A stretch of DNA of 64,000 nt, taken from positions 11,875,501 through 11,939,500 of the forward strand of contig NC_084674.1 in the NCBI RefSeq assembly GCF_028389875.1, given 5' to 3'. This DNA is from Rhea pennata. Lineage: Eukaryota > Chordata > Aves > Rheiformes > Rheidae. This document shows positions 12,601 through 22,000 of the stretch, piece after piece; the stretch's first letter is position 1, and every line of letters starts with the position of its first letter. Made by a program: the position numbers and the translations under genes. Below the pieces are notes generated by a model. It was not told the DNA's origin and searched no databases. It saw only the letters and a list, made by a program, of their open reading frames with translations.

Positions 12601-15600
12601 AGTATCTCCATCCCAGGGATGAGAGATCAACCATCTCACTGGCACAAATCATGAACCTCAGTGAACCCATTTACATACCTCATTGTACATAGTTAGTATA
12701 TAGTTGTATACACTACAAAAGCCATGAAAAGACAGGAGGGAGTATCTGTTTACACCACTGATAAATGTGACCTAAAGAATCCATCATCACAAGTCACAGT
12801 AAAGTCACAGTAAACAACAAAACCAGAAATGCTGACTCACGGTATGCAGGCTGAAGTGTTTGTATCAGTGGGAGATTTTATTTTGGTGGATGCTACCATG
12901 GTGTGTTACCTACTACAACACAGGCTGACCAGGTACAATGTCACCATTGGTGGAAAAAACTTGCAGTACCTCTGTACTGCAAGTCCCTAAAGACTTTCTA
13001 ATGTCATGAACGCACAACAAAATCCCTATGCAACAGAGGAACTGAAATTACACAAAGTCAGTGGGAGGGTAAACACAGCTAGAAGTAACATGTTTCTTGG
13101 GAACAGGGAAGACAGGGCTGTCTCCCTGCTTTTCAGCCAAAAACCTTAGATGGTAGCAGGCCACACTTACAGGGCAGGTGAGAAGCTACATATCTTCTCC
13201 CTGGATATCAAAAATACATAGTCTTAATCAGCAGTAAAGACTTCTCCTTAGCATCTTGAAGATGCTAGTTTTATTTACCTTTGATGTGCTTAGAGTGCCA
13301 GCTAAGTGCACTAGTCTTCCTTCGTGCTGTTGAGACACAGTGTAGATACTATCAAGAGGGACCACCAGAGAAAGTCCCTCATCAAGAGATTTGGTTGTCC
13401 TCAAAGCTCGTCCCTGCAGTCAAGAAAAGCAAAATTTAGTTGTGAAAGATCAATTGTACAGCATCACTTTGTGAAAAAGGTTAGTAGAAAAGCAATCTGC
13501 AGATCCTACAGAGTGCTTGTACATTTAGCCTCAAGACATTTTCTTGAAATGAGCTTCTAATTCTCAGCTCTCTCCTTCTCTGTGTCTGAAGAAGTTTGAG
13601 GTAGGACTTCTTATCCATGCAGCAGGCCTGTTAACGTTATCTAAGCTACTAACACAAACACAGATTACTCCCACAAGGCTCTAAAATTATTACTCTTCAT
13701 CTTTTACCCTGCTCATTATTCTTGAGTAAGTGCCATAATTACACCAGTTACGACTCTTTTTTTTCAGTCCTATTTGACTACTGTGCAGAAGTTGTTCTTT
13801 TCTTACCATCATGTTACAGTGTGCTTTTTTCTGCAAAATCCCTGAAGTTGGAAGTAGTCCTTTTTTCTCTTGTAGAAATATGGAAGAAAGTAATAGGTGA
13901 AAATTCACAGAATTCTGCTCCCCCTGTCCAAAACTGCCAAATATCCAAACTCTGACACCTTTCACAGCTGTGATCCTTCAAACACCCACATCAAGCTCAA
14001 CTCTGCCACCACCAGGACTTCCACTGATTGCAATGGAAGTTCTCAGGATAAGAAGTCTATGTGGGATGGGAAGCATATGTTTGCAAGGGTCATGTCTTAA
14101 TGTTACCTGCTTACTTCAATTATTTCTTCAATTTAAACCCAAGACTTAAAATAACATTGAAAACTAATTAACATGCTCAGCTTTGCAAGGTGGAGTATTA
14201 ATTCCTTCAACATGATTATAACAATACTAGAAATGAAGAGCTTACTCATCTCAAGAAAAAAAATGGTTCCTTGCCTGGAGCAAATAATTTTGCTTTTTTT
14301 TACAGGCAAGGGCATAATACTGAACCACTAGCACACAAAGATATTCTATATGAGCTGCTACTCACACAAGCCTCTCTCAATAACACTGACTATAACCTGT
14401 TTCCACAGCAGCTCAAAGTTTTTGGATCTTACCTCTCTTACTGCAGACAGCCACCACCTCTACTACACTCTGTTCTACGGAAAAACTCTATCTGTGGTCC
14501 CAACATCCCCATTTTTCTGATATATCCCCAGCACAAGCCACAGACTCTCCATACACATTATCTTTTTCTCATAGTTTAAGTAATAAGGTTTGACCATAAC
14601 CATTATAGTAAGCCTACAAATACGAAACTAGTTGAATGTCATGTCAGTCGTGACATTATAAAGCAATGTAAGCATTAACAGTGATTCACTTACCTCATTG
14701 GTAAAAATAAGGTAGAAAGACAGAAGAAATGTCACAAGTCCCATCAACATGCCCCCAGAAGTCTCACCGAGCCTCTCCAGGAACCCCGGTTTGGAATGGC
14801 TTGTGATTTTAACATGTTCTTTTTTGCTGCCTGTGTCAGAGAACTGTTGGAAACAAACAAAAAATGCAGTATTGCTGTGAAAGGGCAAGACATTCTATTT
14901 TGAAATAGGGTTTTTAGCTTTGTTAAAACTGCTACTCCACAGAGTAGCACCTCTTGCCTTGGACATAAGCTTTTCCTCACTTGTACACTATAACTATACT
15001 ATGACACTTCTGATACCAGAAATACAGCCAATAAATAAACTTGACAGAACTAAATAAGTGTGATAGAAAAAAAATGCTAATATACTGTTTCAACATTTTT
15101 AAAGCTTCCTCCAGCCTGCCCCTCGTTCGCCTATTTGGCACCTACATCCTGCAGTCAGGCCATGACAAACTGAGTAATACTCCTGAATTCCAGACCAGCT
15201 AGAACACAGCTATAAATAACAAGTTACATTTTATTTCACCGGGGGATAAGAGCCTGTAGCCTTTAAAATAATTGCACTTTGGGCAACCATAGGAGACAGT
15301 TTAGCACCAAGTTGTATTCCTGTCCTAGAGGGTGCTGCGTTAAAGCACACGGGTTTCTGTACGCGAGCGCTCTCCGTACGTATTTTGGCAGCGGGGACAA
15401 CCGAGAAGCAACCTGCGAGCAGCACAGGCCGCTGCGGGCGGCGGGGAGGCCTCCCCTCGGCCCAGGGGCCGCGCCCGGGGAAGCCCGGCGGCTTCGCCCC
15501 AGCGCCGCCGCTGCCGTTCCCGGGCCCCTCTCCGCAGCCAGGCCCCCCGGGGGCAGCCGGAGCCGGGGCCGCCGCAGGGAAAGCGTCAGCCGGCAGCGCT

Positions 15601-15619
15601 CACTCACGGTCCTCGACAT
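3478..15619 (-). CDS. TMEM43: TMEM43 (LUMA), 12 coding exons, complete
   Basis: Transmembrane protein 43 is a four-pass inner nuclear membrane/ER protein that binds emerin and lamins. The CDS joins, in transcript order, 15608-15619, 14694-14843, 13279-13413, 12130-12224, 10907-10956, 9360-9429, 7559-7629, 7273-7394, 6584-6658, 6405-6506, 4639-4756 and 3478-3680. These sum to 1203 nt, i.e. 400 aa plus stop, the same length as human. Every junction is GT-AG with matching phase. Visible features are a first membrane segment at about residues 34-51, a long lumenal domain, and three C-terminal membrane segments (about 312-332, 344-370, 373-390). The residue altered in human arrhythmogenic cardiomyopathy type 5, Ser358, is conserved. 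The start is the only ATG in frame, next to a GTGAGT donor, in the CpG island shared with CHCHD4. Identity is very secure. Confidence 0.97.
4398..4440. repeat. (TA)n(CA)n microsatellite
   Basis: Lies in TMEM43 intron 11 (3681-4638). About 10 TA units pass into CA units. Confidence 0.9.
4639..4756 (-). CDS. TMEM43: TMEM43 exon 11, second membrane segment
   Basis: Encodes residues 295-333 with [14 protein letters not shown] followed by the second hydrophobic segment. The acceptor is CACTTTCAG; the donor is a G followed by GTAAGT. Confidence 0.95.
5836..5968. repeat. Compound (CA)n-(TG)n-(TA)n microsatellite
   Basis: CA-rich repeats at 5843-5870 face GT repeats at 5889-5904 around a short AT-rich centre, so the tract is partly self-complementary; TA repeats follow to 5968. 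It lies in TMEM43 intron 10. Confidence 0.9.
6405..6506 (-). CDS. TMEM43: TMEM43 exon 10
   Basis: Encodes 34 residues, [15 protein letters not shown] through GDLSVE. The acceptor is TTCCAAG and the donor GAG|GTGAGA. It joins exon 11 to give the conserved Glu-Glu pair. Confidence 0.95.
6584..6658 (-). CDS. TMEM43: TMEM43 exon 9
   Basis: Encodes 25 residues starting [16 protein letters not shown]. The acceptor is TTTGCAG and the donor AAG|GTAAGT. Confidence 0.95.
7273..7394 (-). CDS. TMEM43: TMEM43 exon 8
   Basis: Encodes [20 protein letters not shown] and [10 protein letters not shown]. The acceptor is GTTTAG and the donor GAA|GTAAGA, phase 0. Confidence 0.95.
7559..7629 (-). CDS. TMEM43: TMEM43 exon 7 (71 nt)
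   Basis: Encodes AMAVESF and [10 protein letters not shown]. The acceptor is TTCCCCAG and the donor AAAG|GTAAGG, which splits the Gly codon shared with exon 8. Confidence 0.95.
9360..9429 (-). CDS. TMEM43: TMEM43 exon 6 (70 nt)
   Basis: Encodes the near-invariant [11 protein letters not shown] block. The acceptor is TTTCTTTAG and the donor AG|GTAATG, which splits the next Ser codon. Confidence 0.95.
10907..10956 (-). CDS. TMEM43: TMEM43 exon 5 (50 nt)
   Basis: A small exon encoding [16 protein letters not shown] with split codons at both ends; CTGCAG acceptor and GTAAGT donor. Matches the human SREYTEDGQVKKETRYSY segment. Confidence 0.93.
11463..11490. repeat. T14A14 palindrome
   Basis: Exactly fourteen T followed by fourteen A, in TMEM43 intron 4. 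Confidence 0.9.
12130..12224 (-). CDS. TMEM43: TMEM43 exon 4
   Basis: Encodes residues 100-130 with the conserved VEMYQWVE motif. It ends two bases into a Lys codon before GTAAGT and has a TTTAAATAG acceptor. Confidence 0.95.
12959..12984. repeat. Perfect 11-bp inverted repeat
   Basis: ACTTGCAGTAC and its exact complement are separated by CTCT. It lies in TMEM43 intron 3. Confidence 0.9.
13279..13413 (-). CDS. TMEM43: TMEM43 exon 3
   Basis: Encodes residues 55-99 (start of the lumenal domain), with the conserved EGLSLVV and EGRLVH blocks. The acceptor is CTGCAG and the donor AAG|GTAAAT, phase 0. Confidence 0.95.
14694..14843 (-). CDS. TMEM43: TMEM43 exon 2, first membrane segment
   Basis: Encodes residues 5-54, including the conserved [13 protein letters not shown] block and the first hydrophobic segment ending FYLIFTNE. 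The acceptor is TTTCCAACAG and the donor GAG|GTAAGT, phase 0 on both sides. Confidence 0.95.
15608..15619 (-). CDS. TMEM43: TMEM43 coding exon 1 (MSRT)
   Basis: Only four codons are coding before the GTGAGT donor (phase 0). The start context GAAGATGT has A at -3. Human exon 1 is equally short and ends at the corresponding position. Too short for ORF finders; assigned from the donor and the in-frame join to exon 2. Confidence 0.9.
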
Positions 15620-15695
15620 CTTCAGCCTCTTCCCCTCGCCGGGTCCCGCCGCCGCCACAGCGCCGCTCCCCACCCCGAGGCGCCGCCGCCGCGGG

Positions 15696-15714
15696 GCACG
15701 CTGGGACACGTAGT
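15696..15714 (-). promoter_or_regulatory. ZNF143/THAP11-type (SBS) element, copy 1
   Basis: GCACGCTGGGACACGTAGT fits the GCATGCTGGGAnnnGTAGT form of the SBS/Ronin consensus (reverse complement of ACTAnnnnCCCAGCATGC). It lies 77 bp upstream of the TMEM43 ATG, within the shared promoter. Motif read by eye, no score computed. Confidence 0.6.
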
Positions 15715-15736
15715 TCCCAACCGCCGGCCGCCGCGG

Positions 15737-15756
15737 GGCACGCCGGGAAGTAGAGT
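15737..15756 (-). promoter_or_regulatory. ZNF143-like / ETS element, copy 2
   Basis: GGCACGCCGGGAAGTAGAGT resembles copy 1, about 41 bp away in the same orientation. It also contains CGGGAAGT, close to the ETS core CCGGAAGT. It could bind either factor class. Confidence 0.4.
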
Positions 15757-15762
15757 CCTCGC

Positions 15763-15770
15763 GGATTGGC
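15763..15770 (-). promoter_or_regulatory. Inverted CCAAT box (NF-Y)
   Basis: GGATTGGC is the reverse of GCCAATCC, a good NF-Y core in a CpG-island promoter. Confidence 0.45.
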
Positions 15771-15817
15771 GCGCGCGGCTCCGCGGTCGGAGCCCGTCTG
15801 GGCGGGCGGAGGCGGCG

Positions 15818-15824
15818 CTTCCGG
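15818..15824 (-). promoter_or_regulatory. ETS site (GABPA/ELK type)
   Basis: CTTCCGG reads CCGGAAG on the minus strand, the core of GABPA/ELK sites, which are common in promoters of mitochondrial genes. It lies about 160 bp upstream of the CHCHD4 ATG. Confidence 0.4.
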
Positions 15825-15888
15825 AGCGGGGAGGTCACGGCGCGGAGCCGCGCGCGCCGCTGCCCGTTGCTGTGGTGGGAGCGGGGAG

Positions 15889-15912
15889 GGCGGCGGCGGC
15901 GGCGGCGGCGGG
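15889..15912 (+). repeat. (CGG)n run of about 7-8 units in the CHCHD4 leader
   Basis: Near-pure GGC triplets lie just upstream of the CHCHD4 start, probably in its 5' UTR or core promoter. Such tracts vary in length and can form G-rich structures. Confidence 0.7.
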
Positions 15913-15984
15913 GAACGGGTCGCCGGCCGGGTCAGCGTGCGCGCCGTGCCGCGCCGCGGGGGGAAGCCGTCGGGCCGCGCCGCC

Positions 15985-16006
15985 ATGTCATACTGCCGGC
16001 AAGAAG
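15985..16006 (+). CDS. CHCHD4: CHCHD4 coding exon 1 (MSYCRQE plus one base)
   Basis: Twenty-two coding bases end with the first base of a Gly codon, followed by donor GTGCGG. It lies inside the CpG island and is too short for ORF finders. Confidence 0.93.
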
Positions 16007-19000
16007 GTGCGGGCCGCGCCGGGGTGTCCTCCCAATGTCGCGGCGGGGCAGGGCGGCCGGTGATGGCGCTGCGCGGGGCGGGCCGTGAGCGAAAGGCGCA
16101 GCCCGAGGCGGGAAAGCCGCCGGCGGCCGGGCCGCGTGTGGCGGCGGCGGCGCGGCCAGGCCTTTCTCCCCGCGGCGGGCGGGCGGGAGCCGCGGGGCAG
16201 CGCGGCTGTGGGGCGGGCGGCGGCGGCGGCCGCTGCGGGCCCCGCGCCGCGGAGCGGAAAAGGCCGCCCGGCTGCTGGCGGTTGGGGCGGCCGCGCTCCT
16301 GTGGGGAGCGGTAACTTCGAGTAAAGGTTAAACTGTAAAAGGTTGAGCAGCCGGAGGTTGCTGCCAGGTTACCCCTCCCCAGCAGATGGGCGGGGTGGTG
16401 GGTGAGGCTCTTGCACCTTTACCCGGTGTTGTGCTGCACGGGCCGTGCTGCTTATTAGCTTTGGCCAGTTGATGCCCGAGGGGATTCTTTTTTTTCTCCG
16501 TTTGACTAGCGTGAAATGACTCAGTGTAAGGTATCAAGCTGGCAAAATCTATTCTCTAGTTCTAAATGTCGTTTTGAAATGGCAAACTTTGGCACACTGA
16601 ATGCTGATTATGTAGAGCGATAAGGTGGTCATAGCCTGTGCTACTTTTTTTAAAAAAAATTAATTATTTTAACAACCTCTTTGATCTGTGCAAGTACCTT
16701 CTGTAAGTTCTCTCATAGCATCCTACAGCAATTGCAGTGACAGGAGTTAGAGTTTATATATTTCTAGTTCCTTTCATATAAGAAATCACTGGATATTCCA
16801 TGCTGTAAAATCTGGAGCACAGTGCAGAGTTCATAAAGGAGAAAATTTTTTTGTTGTTGTTTGAAGGGATTTAGATGTATCTGCTTTTCAAAACTCCCTT
16901 TAGTTTGCTTTGTAATCAGTACACATTTTAACATCTGCTAGTTGAGGTCGCATTGATGAGCAGGAAGGTGATAACTTCTAATATGCTGAGTCGCTGTAGT
17001 CGCCTTTCAGAGTTTGGAGAATGAAGGAGGATCTTTGGGAATTTTTTTTTTTTCCCACTCCATTAATAATCAGTTGTGCATTCGGAAGAAATCTGTCTAG
17101 ATGCTCTTTTTCTGGTTGTGTGTTGCATTTTGTTTTTTGTGCCTCCCTTTAGAAGATTTTCCTGTAGTCTTTACAGGGTTATTAGGTTTTTTTTTTCTTT
17201 TTTTTTAATTTTCTTTTCCTACAGAACCCCTTTGTTAAATAAAGGATGGCGCAAGAGCAGGAAACACTGTGTTGTTTTTCTGTCCTTGCTAATGTTGACA
17301 CTACCTTTCAATATAATTTATTCTGCGCTGTTATGACTGTAGTCTTTAATCCAGATCACTGTTATAAATTACAGTGGTCTTAAGGTAGACTACTGATCTT
17401 AATAAATATTCTACCAAACACTTTCCTATGATTTAGTTTACTTTTTCTTTTGTCTCACCCCTTCATCTGGGTTAGTCCATGTAAGATGGTTGTTCAAGCT
17501 CGTTTTGGAATAACTTTTTAATTTTGCTCTTCAATAAACTGTTTTACGATCTGCAGCTATTACTGTATGTTACTGTGAAAATTAGAACTTAAGAGCAATA
17601 CAGTTTCAGTTGGCTTCTATATTTTTGCCAATTAAATGGATGATCTGTTCTGATATATTCGAAGAATATTTAAATGAGTGCTTTAAAACAATTTTTTCTA
17701 AACTATTTTATCCTCTATTTATCCTTTTCTGCATAACAAGAGTGAAGCTGTAACTTTTATGTTTCTTCTGTGCATTTGGTGATTGTGGCTTCATATTTAG
17801 GTAGCATTGCTTAAGAAATCTTATTTTGGGCTGCTTACTCCCAGCACCTGTCATTGCACTGTGTTTTCCCCACTGTCCTAACCTCATTAGATCAGGAGGG
17901 TTTTAAATTTCAAAATTCTATGAAGTGTCTCTCAAATGCCACCACAGCTCAGAAATGGTGTGCAGTCCCACTGCTACTACCTAGTACTGTGAGTCCTGAT
18001 AGCTGATTTTGGTGTCTCATGGAAATGAGTACTTGTTTTATCTTGCATCTCTTCATTGAGAACTTGTCCCTATCTCCATGGACATCTAATTCCACTGCCA
18101 AACCGAAACACTTACCATAAATCACTCTGCTGAGTTATGTCTTTTTTTCTGTTCCAGTTGGCTAATAAAAATAATTTCCTACAGCAATTTGAGTATGATA
18201 AAAGGGGACAGGATCTGTTTCTCTCACCACCGTAATTTTCCTTCTAGATTAATTACTACTTGATCTTTTAAGGTTATGTTGATGTTTTTATAGGTCTTAT
18301 TTCCAGGTCTCTTACAATTTTAACAGTATTCCTGTCAATACTTGTGAAATTATCATTCTGTATGTGATCCTCTGAACCAGCAACTGTTGTAGTTGAAGGT
18401 GATTAAAAAGTTAAATGGAGTTAATTAGCTATTAGCACGTGATGTTCAGCATCTTTGTAAACAACTTTTTCTGTCTTGTCTTTCTCTGAAATTCGCTTGT
18501 TTTCTTTTAAATGACAGGAAAAGACAGAATTATATTTGTGACCAAAGAGGACCATGAGACACCAAGCAGTGCTGAACTGGTTGCAGATGACCCAAATGAC
18601 CCTTATGAAGAACAAGGTCAGTAGCAGGCGGAGAAGTGGAAGTAAACAGTTTTGCATCATATTATATGATATTCTAGTAATCCTCAACAGCAACAAGAGC
18701 CAAACCTTGCAGGGAGCAGGTACAAATTTCTGATTCATTTTTAAAGATTAACATTATAGGGCCACTGGTTATTCAGTAAATAAACACCAAAAAATCTTAG
18801 CAATTTTAACTTCTGAGTTAGGACATCACATACAACATGCTTTCCATATGTTTTTTTCAGTGTAGTCCACTCAAATACGTCAGTTGCTGGTGTATAGTTT
18901 CAGTTAGCAGCAAGAGATATTTAGAAAAAGCTTTTCTTTTCTTTCTTGCATTAATGTAGTCAGAGTTTAACCAGTGAAAATTTGGGTTATATTTCACTGT

Positions 19001-22000
19001 CTTTAGATAATGAAGTACAGTTTTCAGATAAGTTGAGTCAAGATATACAGCACTCATTGAGATGAGTTGCTCACCTGCCTATGTGCAGAAAAAAATGCCT
19101 CTGCAATGTTTGAATATTCTTTTTAATATGAATTATACGTATGACTATTCTTTTACTGTACTAGTAGTAATATAATCAGTAACTAGTACAAAAATCTTTT
19201 GATACCATATGACAGACATCTTTAAATTATTCGGTTGTCAACTGTAACTGTCTTGTCTGAAAAAAAGAGGAGAATTAGTTCAAGTTTTTAGTGAAGACTG
19301 CAGTTTTGACCCTAAGTATGTCTATCCTGAAAATGAAGTAATTTAGGAGATTTGAGAGATCAGAATATTTCTGAGATCAGGAGTTGTAAAACTTTGGTTG
19401 CACAGATCATATTTGGAGTTGTTTCTACTGGGTAAATTATTCTTACTTCCTGTCATGGTGATTAAGTAAATTTTGCCCTAGGTTATCAGGAACATTAGTG
19501 AATTTGAGTTAAAAAAAAAAATGGAATTGCTTTTATGCTTCCAGGCCTGTTAGCCTCTTTTGCTTGCCCTTTAAAATACTGGTTTAAATTAGGTAGCTTT
19601 CACTGAGGAATCTCACTTAAAATCATGTTGTGTTGTAACTTCTGATCAAATATAGTGTAGCTATGAATAATGAGCAGTTCAGGAAAACTGTGACAGTTCA
19701 CTCAGCTGCCTACTTGGCTTTAATTTCTGTGTCTCTGTGTGTGAAGTGATCTCATTGCTTTCAACTCAGCTGAGATAGAAATAAACCCTTAACTGTTTTG
19801 AAAATTTTGTTCAAAAACTAAAAGCTTTGCAAGTAACTCTGTGACCCTTAGAGGGCAGTGTTTATGCGTAGTTTAGCAGCTGGAGCACAGGGGTGCTTTG
19901 TTAGCTGACATAGTATGTAGTTCAATTAGAATCTTATCTTTTTATGTCATTAAAAGAACTTTTTGTTTCCATACATTGAATTATGTTTAAATGATTTTAC
20001 ATTTAGCTGCCTATCTTAGCTTTAAAGCTTCATTAAAACAGTATGCACAGTCAGCAATTGCATTTAAACATTTCATTCTCTAGACAACAGAGTCTACTCA
20101 ATTTTTAATGACTCAAATGAAAACAATGAAGAGAGAGTTTAGAAACTTTATGTTGTTTTAGATCATTACCTGAATGAATAAACTTATTTCAAGTTGAATA
20201 ACAATTTTTCCATGGTGTGGTCAAATCAGTATCTTCCTTTTCAAGAATTAGACATTACTGCCAAAGATGCTCTGAATCCTAAATTCCTTCTCTGACCTGA
20301 TCATAGCCTGCTAGAGTGTTTTGTAAAGCAAGCCTTATCAGGATGCAATACTCATTTCCTAGAAAGAAAATTAAGCGTAATTTAAAATTTGTGAAATTTA
20401 TATCCAACCCAAGTCATTGTCAATGCATAAGCACTATTGACTGGCTTAAGGCAGAATCACTTTGGGGACTGTTTGTGGATACTCTTGTGAAAACGAGTAA
20501 CAGAAAAGATTGATTAAATCTTTCAGTTTTAATCAACTTCAGTGAAACGCACAATTAGAAACAGTTTATTTTTCTTTACTGAGAAATAAACACTGGATAT
20601 GTTGATTCAACAGTAAGCTTCACTGGCTTTTCAAGTATATGACAGGGTTGGTGTGATTGAGGTTGACCTGATATCCTTCCTAAAAGGAAAAGAAGCTTTT
20701 TTTTCCTTCTCTGTTCTTACTCAAGCCATCAGTGGCTATGTCTTATTTCAGAAAGATATTCAGAAGCTGAAGTTTAGTATATGTCAAGAATTTCTCTCTC
20801 TCTCATATTTTAAGCAGTTTGGGCACTGACTCTTAGCCAGCAACACATTCTGCCAGTTTGGTGGAAACAGACTGTACTTTGGGATGTGCTGTCATTGTCT
20901 TCGTGAGGATGGTGCTTCAGCTCTTGAAGGTTTCAAATAGCAACCTGTTATAGGCGATGAAATCCAAGTTGCACTTACATCTGTTACTATCTTGACTTGA
21001 CTAGAAGATGGATCCTGAAAATGATTCTTGTAAAGCCATTCATCCTTACGTAGAAAACAGCATCTGAGAACTGGTTTTTAAAACAGTATTTACTCTGCTT
21101 AGTATGCTATATGAAACAAAATCTGAATTTTTAAATCTCGTCTCAGACGTGTTAAAAATTTATTATTTGTCTGTAAAGTGCAAAGGTAACAACCTCTAAT
21201 GATCAAGTGGTGGAGTTATGTTTTCAATTCCTTTTCTTTGGCCTAGGACTTTTTGTCTCCTGGAAAAACTAGAGGCTGCTTGCAAAATAAAGAGGAAAAA
21301 AAACCCAACTGTTTCTAAATAGCACATCTGGGGAATGTACCAGCCCATGGGAATCTTTTAATTCACTGAACTGTTAAGTCACCTTGTGTGGTGCGGCTAA
21401 ACAGAGTAGCCTGCTCTTTAGCTAAGAAAATTCCTGTATACAGGTTGGCTTGAAGTTGTATGTCATTGGTTAAAGTTTACCAGTCTTCCCACTTACCGGT
21501 TACAATCTTTCTTCTCATTCAAAAAGTATTCTAGTCAACAGAAAGTATCTATTTAGCAACAGCATGTGGATGCATATTTGTCCTGGAATTAAACATCTAT
21601 TTTTGACAGTAGATTTTCAGAGAAAAGTGTCTATCTCATTATTTGGGTCATGCAGCCTAATACAGAGATATACTACAAGGGCCCTAGAATGTGAATACAG
21701 GATGCAATTCTCTTATGACCTCTATAGAGAGATTTCTTTTACTTCTTTCTTGCTCCTACTCACTCTCAATTACTCTTTTTTTCTGATTGTACCTATGTAA
21801 TGAGTATATAAGCTTGTGCCATTTATTTGGATAGCAAACTAGCTAAAATTCAAGGAGTTGCTTCTTCCTTGTTTAAATGCTCTATTTGGTGATTCCTCTG
21901 TGGTGTATTTTATTAGATATGGAGAGGTTTTTATTAGATACGGAGAGCTTATTGAGCAGAATAGAAAAGGCACTTTTTTTTTTTTTTAAGTAATCCTTAA

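Larger units (their letters stand above)
15400..16310. promoter_or_regulatory. CpG island, bidirectional TMEM43/CHCHD4 promoter
   Basis: This is a dense CpG, GC-rich block in an otherwise AT-rich window. It spans both start codons, which lie 365 bp apart in head-to-head orientation. No TATA box is seen, which fits a dispersed CpG-island promoter. Sp1-type GGGCGGG occurs at 15800-15806. Human CHCHD4 and TMEM43 are also head-to-head, so the arrangement is ancient. Confidence 0.9.

Noticed and set aside
15263-16324. Several long GC-rich open frames on both strands around the CpG island
   Set aside because: Arg/Pro/Gly/Ala-rich translations are typical of CpG islands, overlap the true first exons of TMEM43 and CHCHD4, and resemble no protein.
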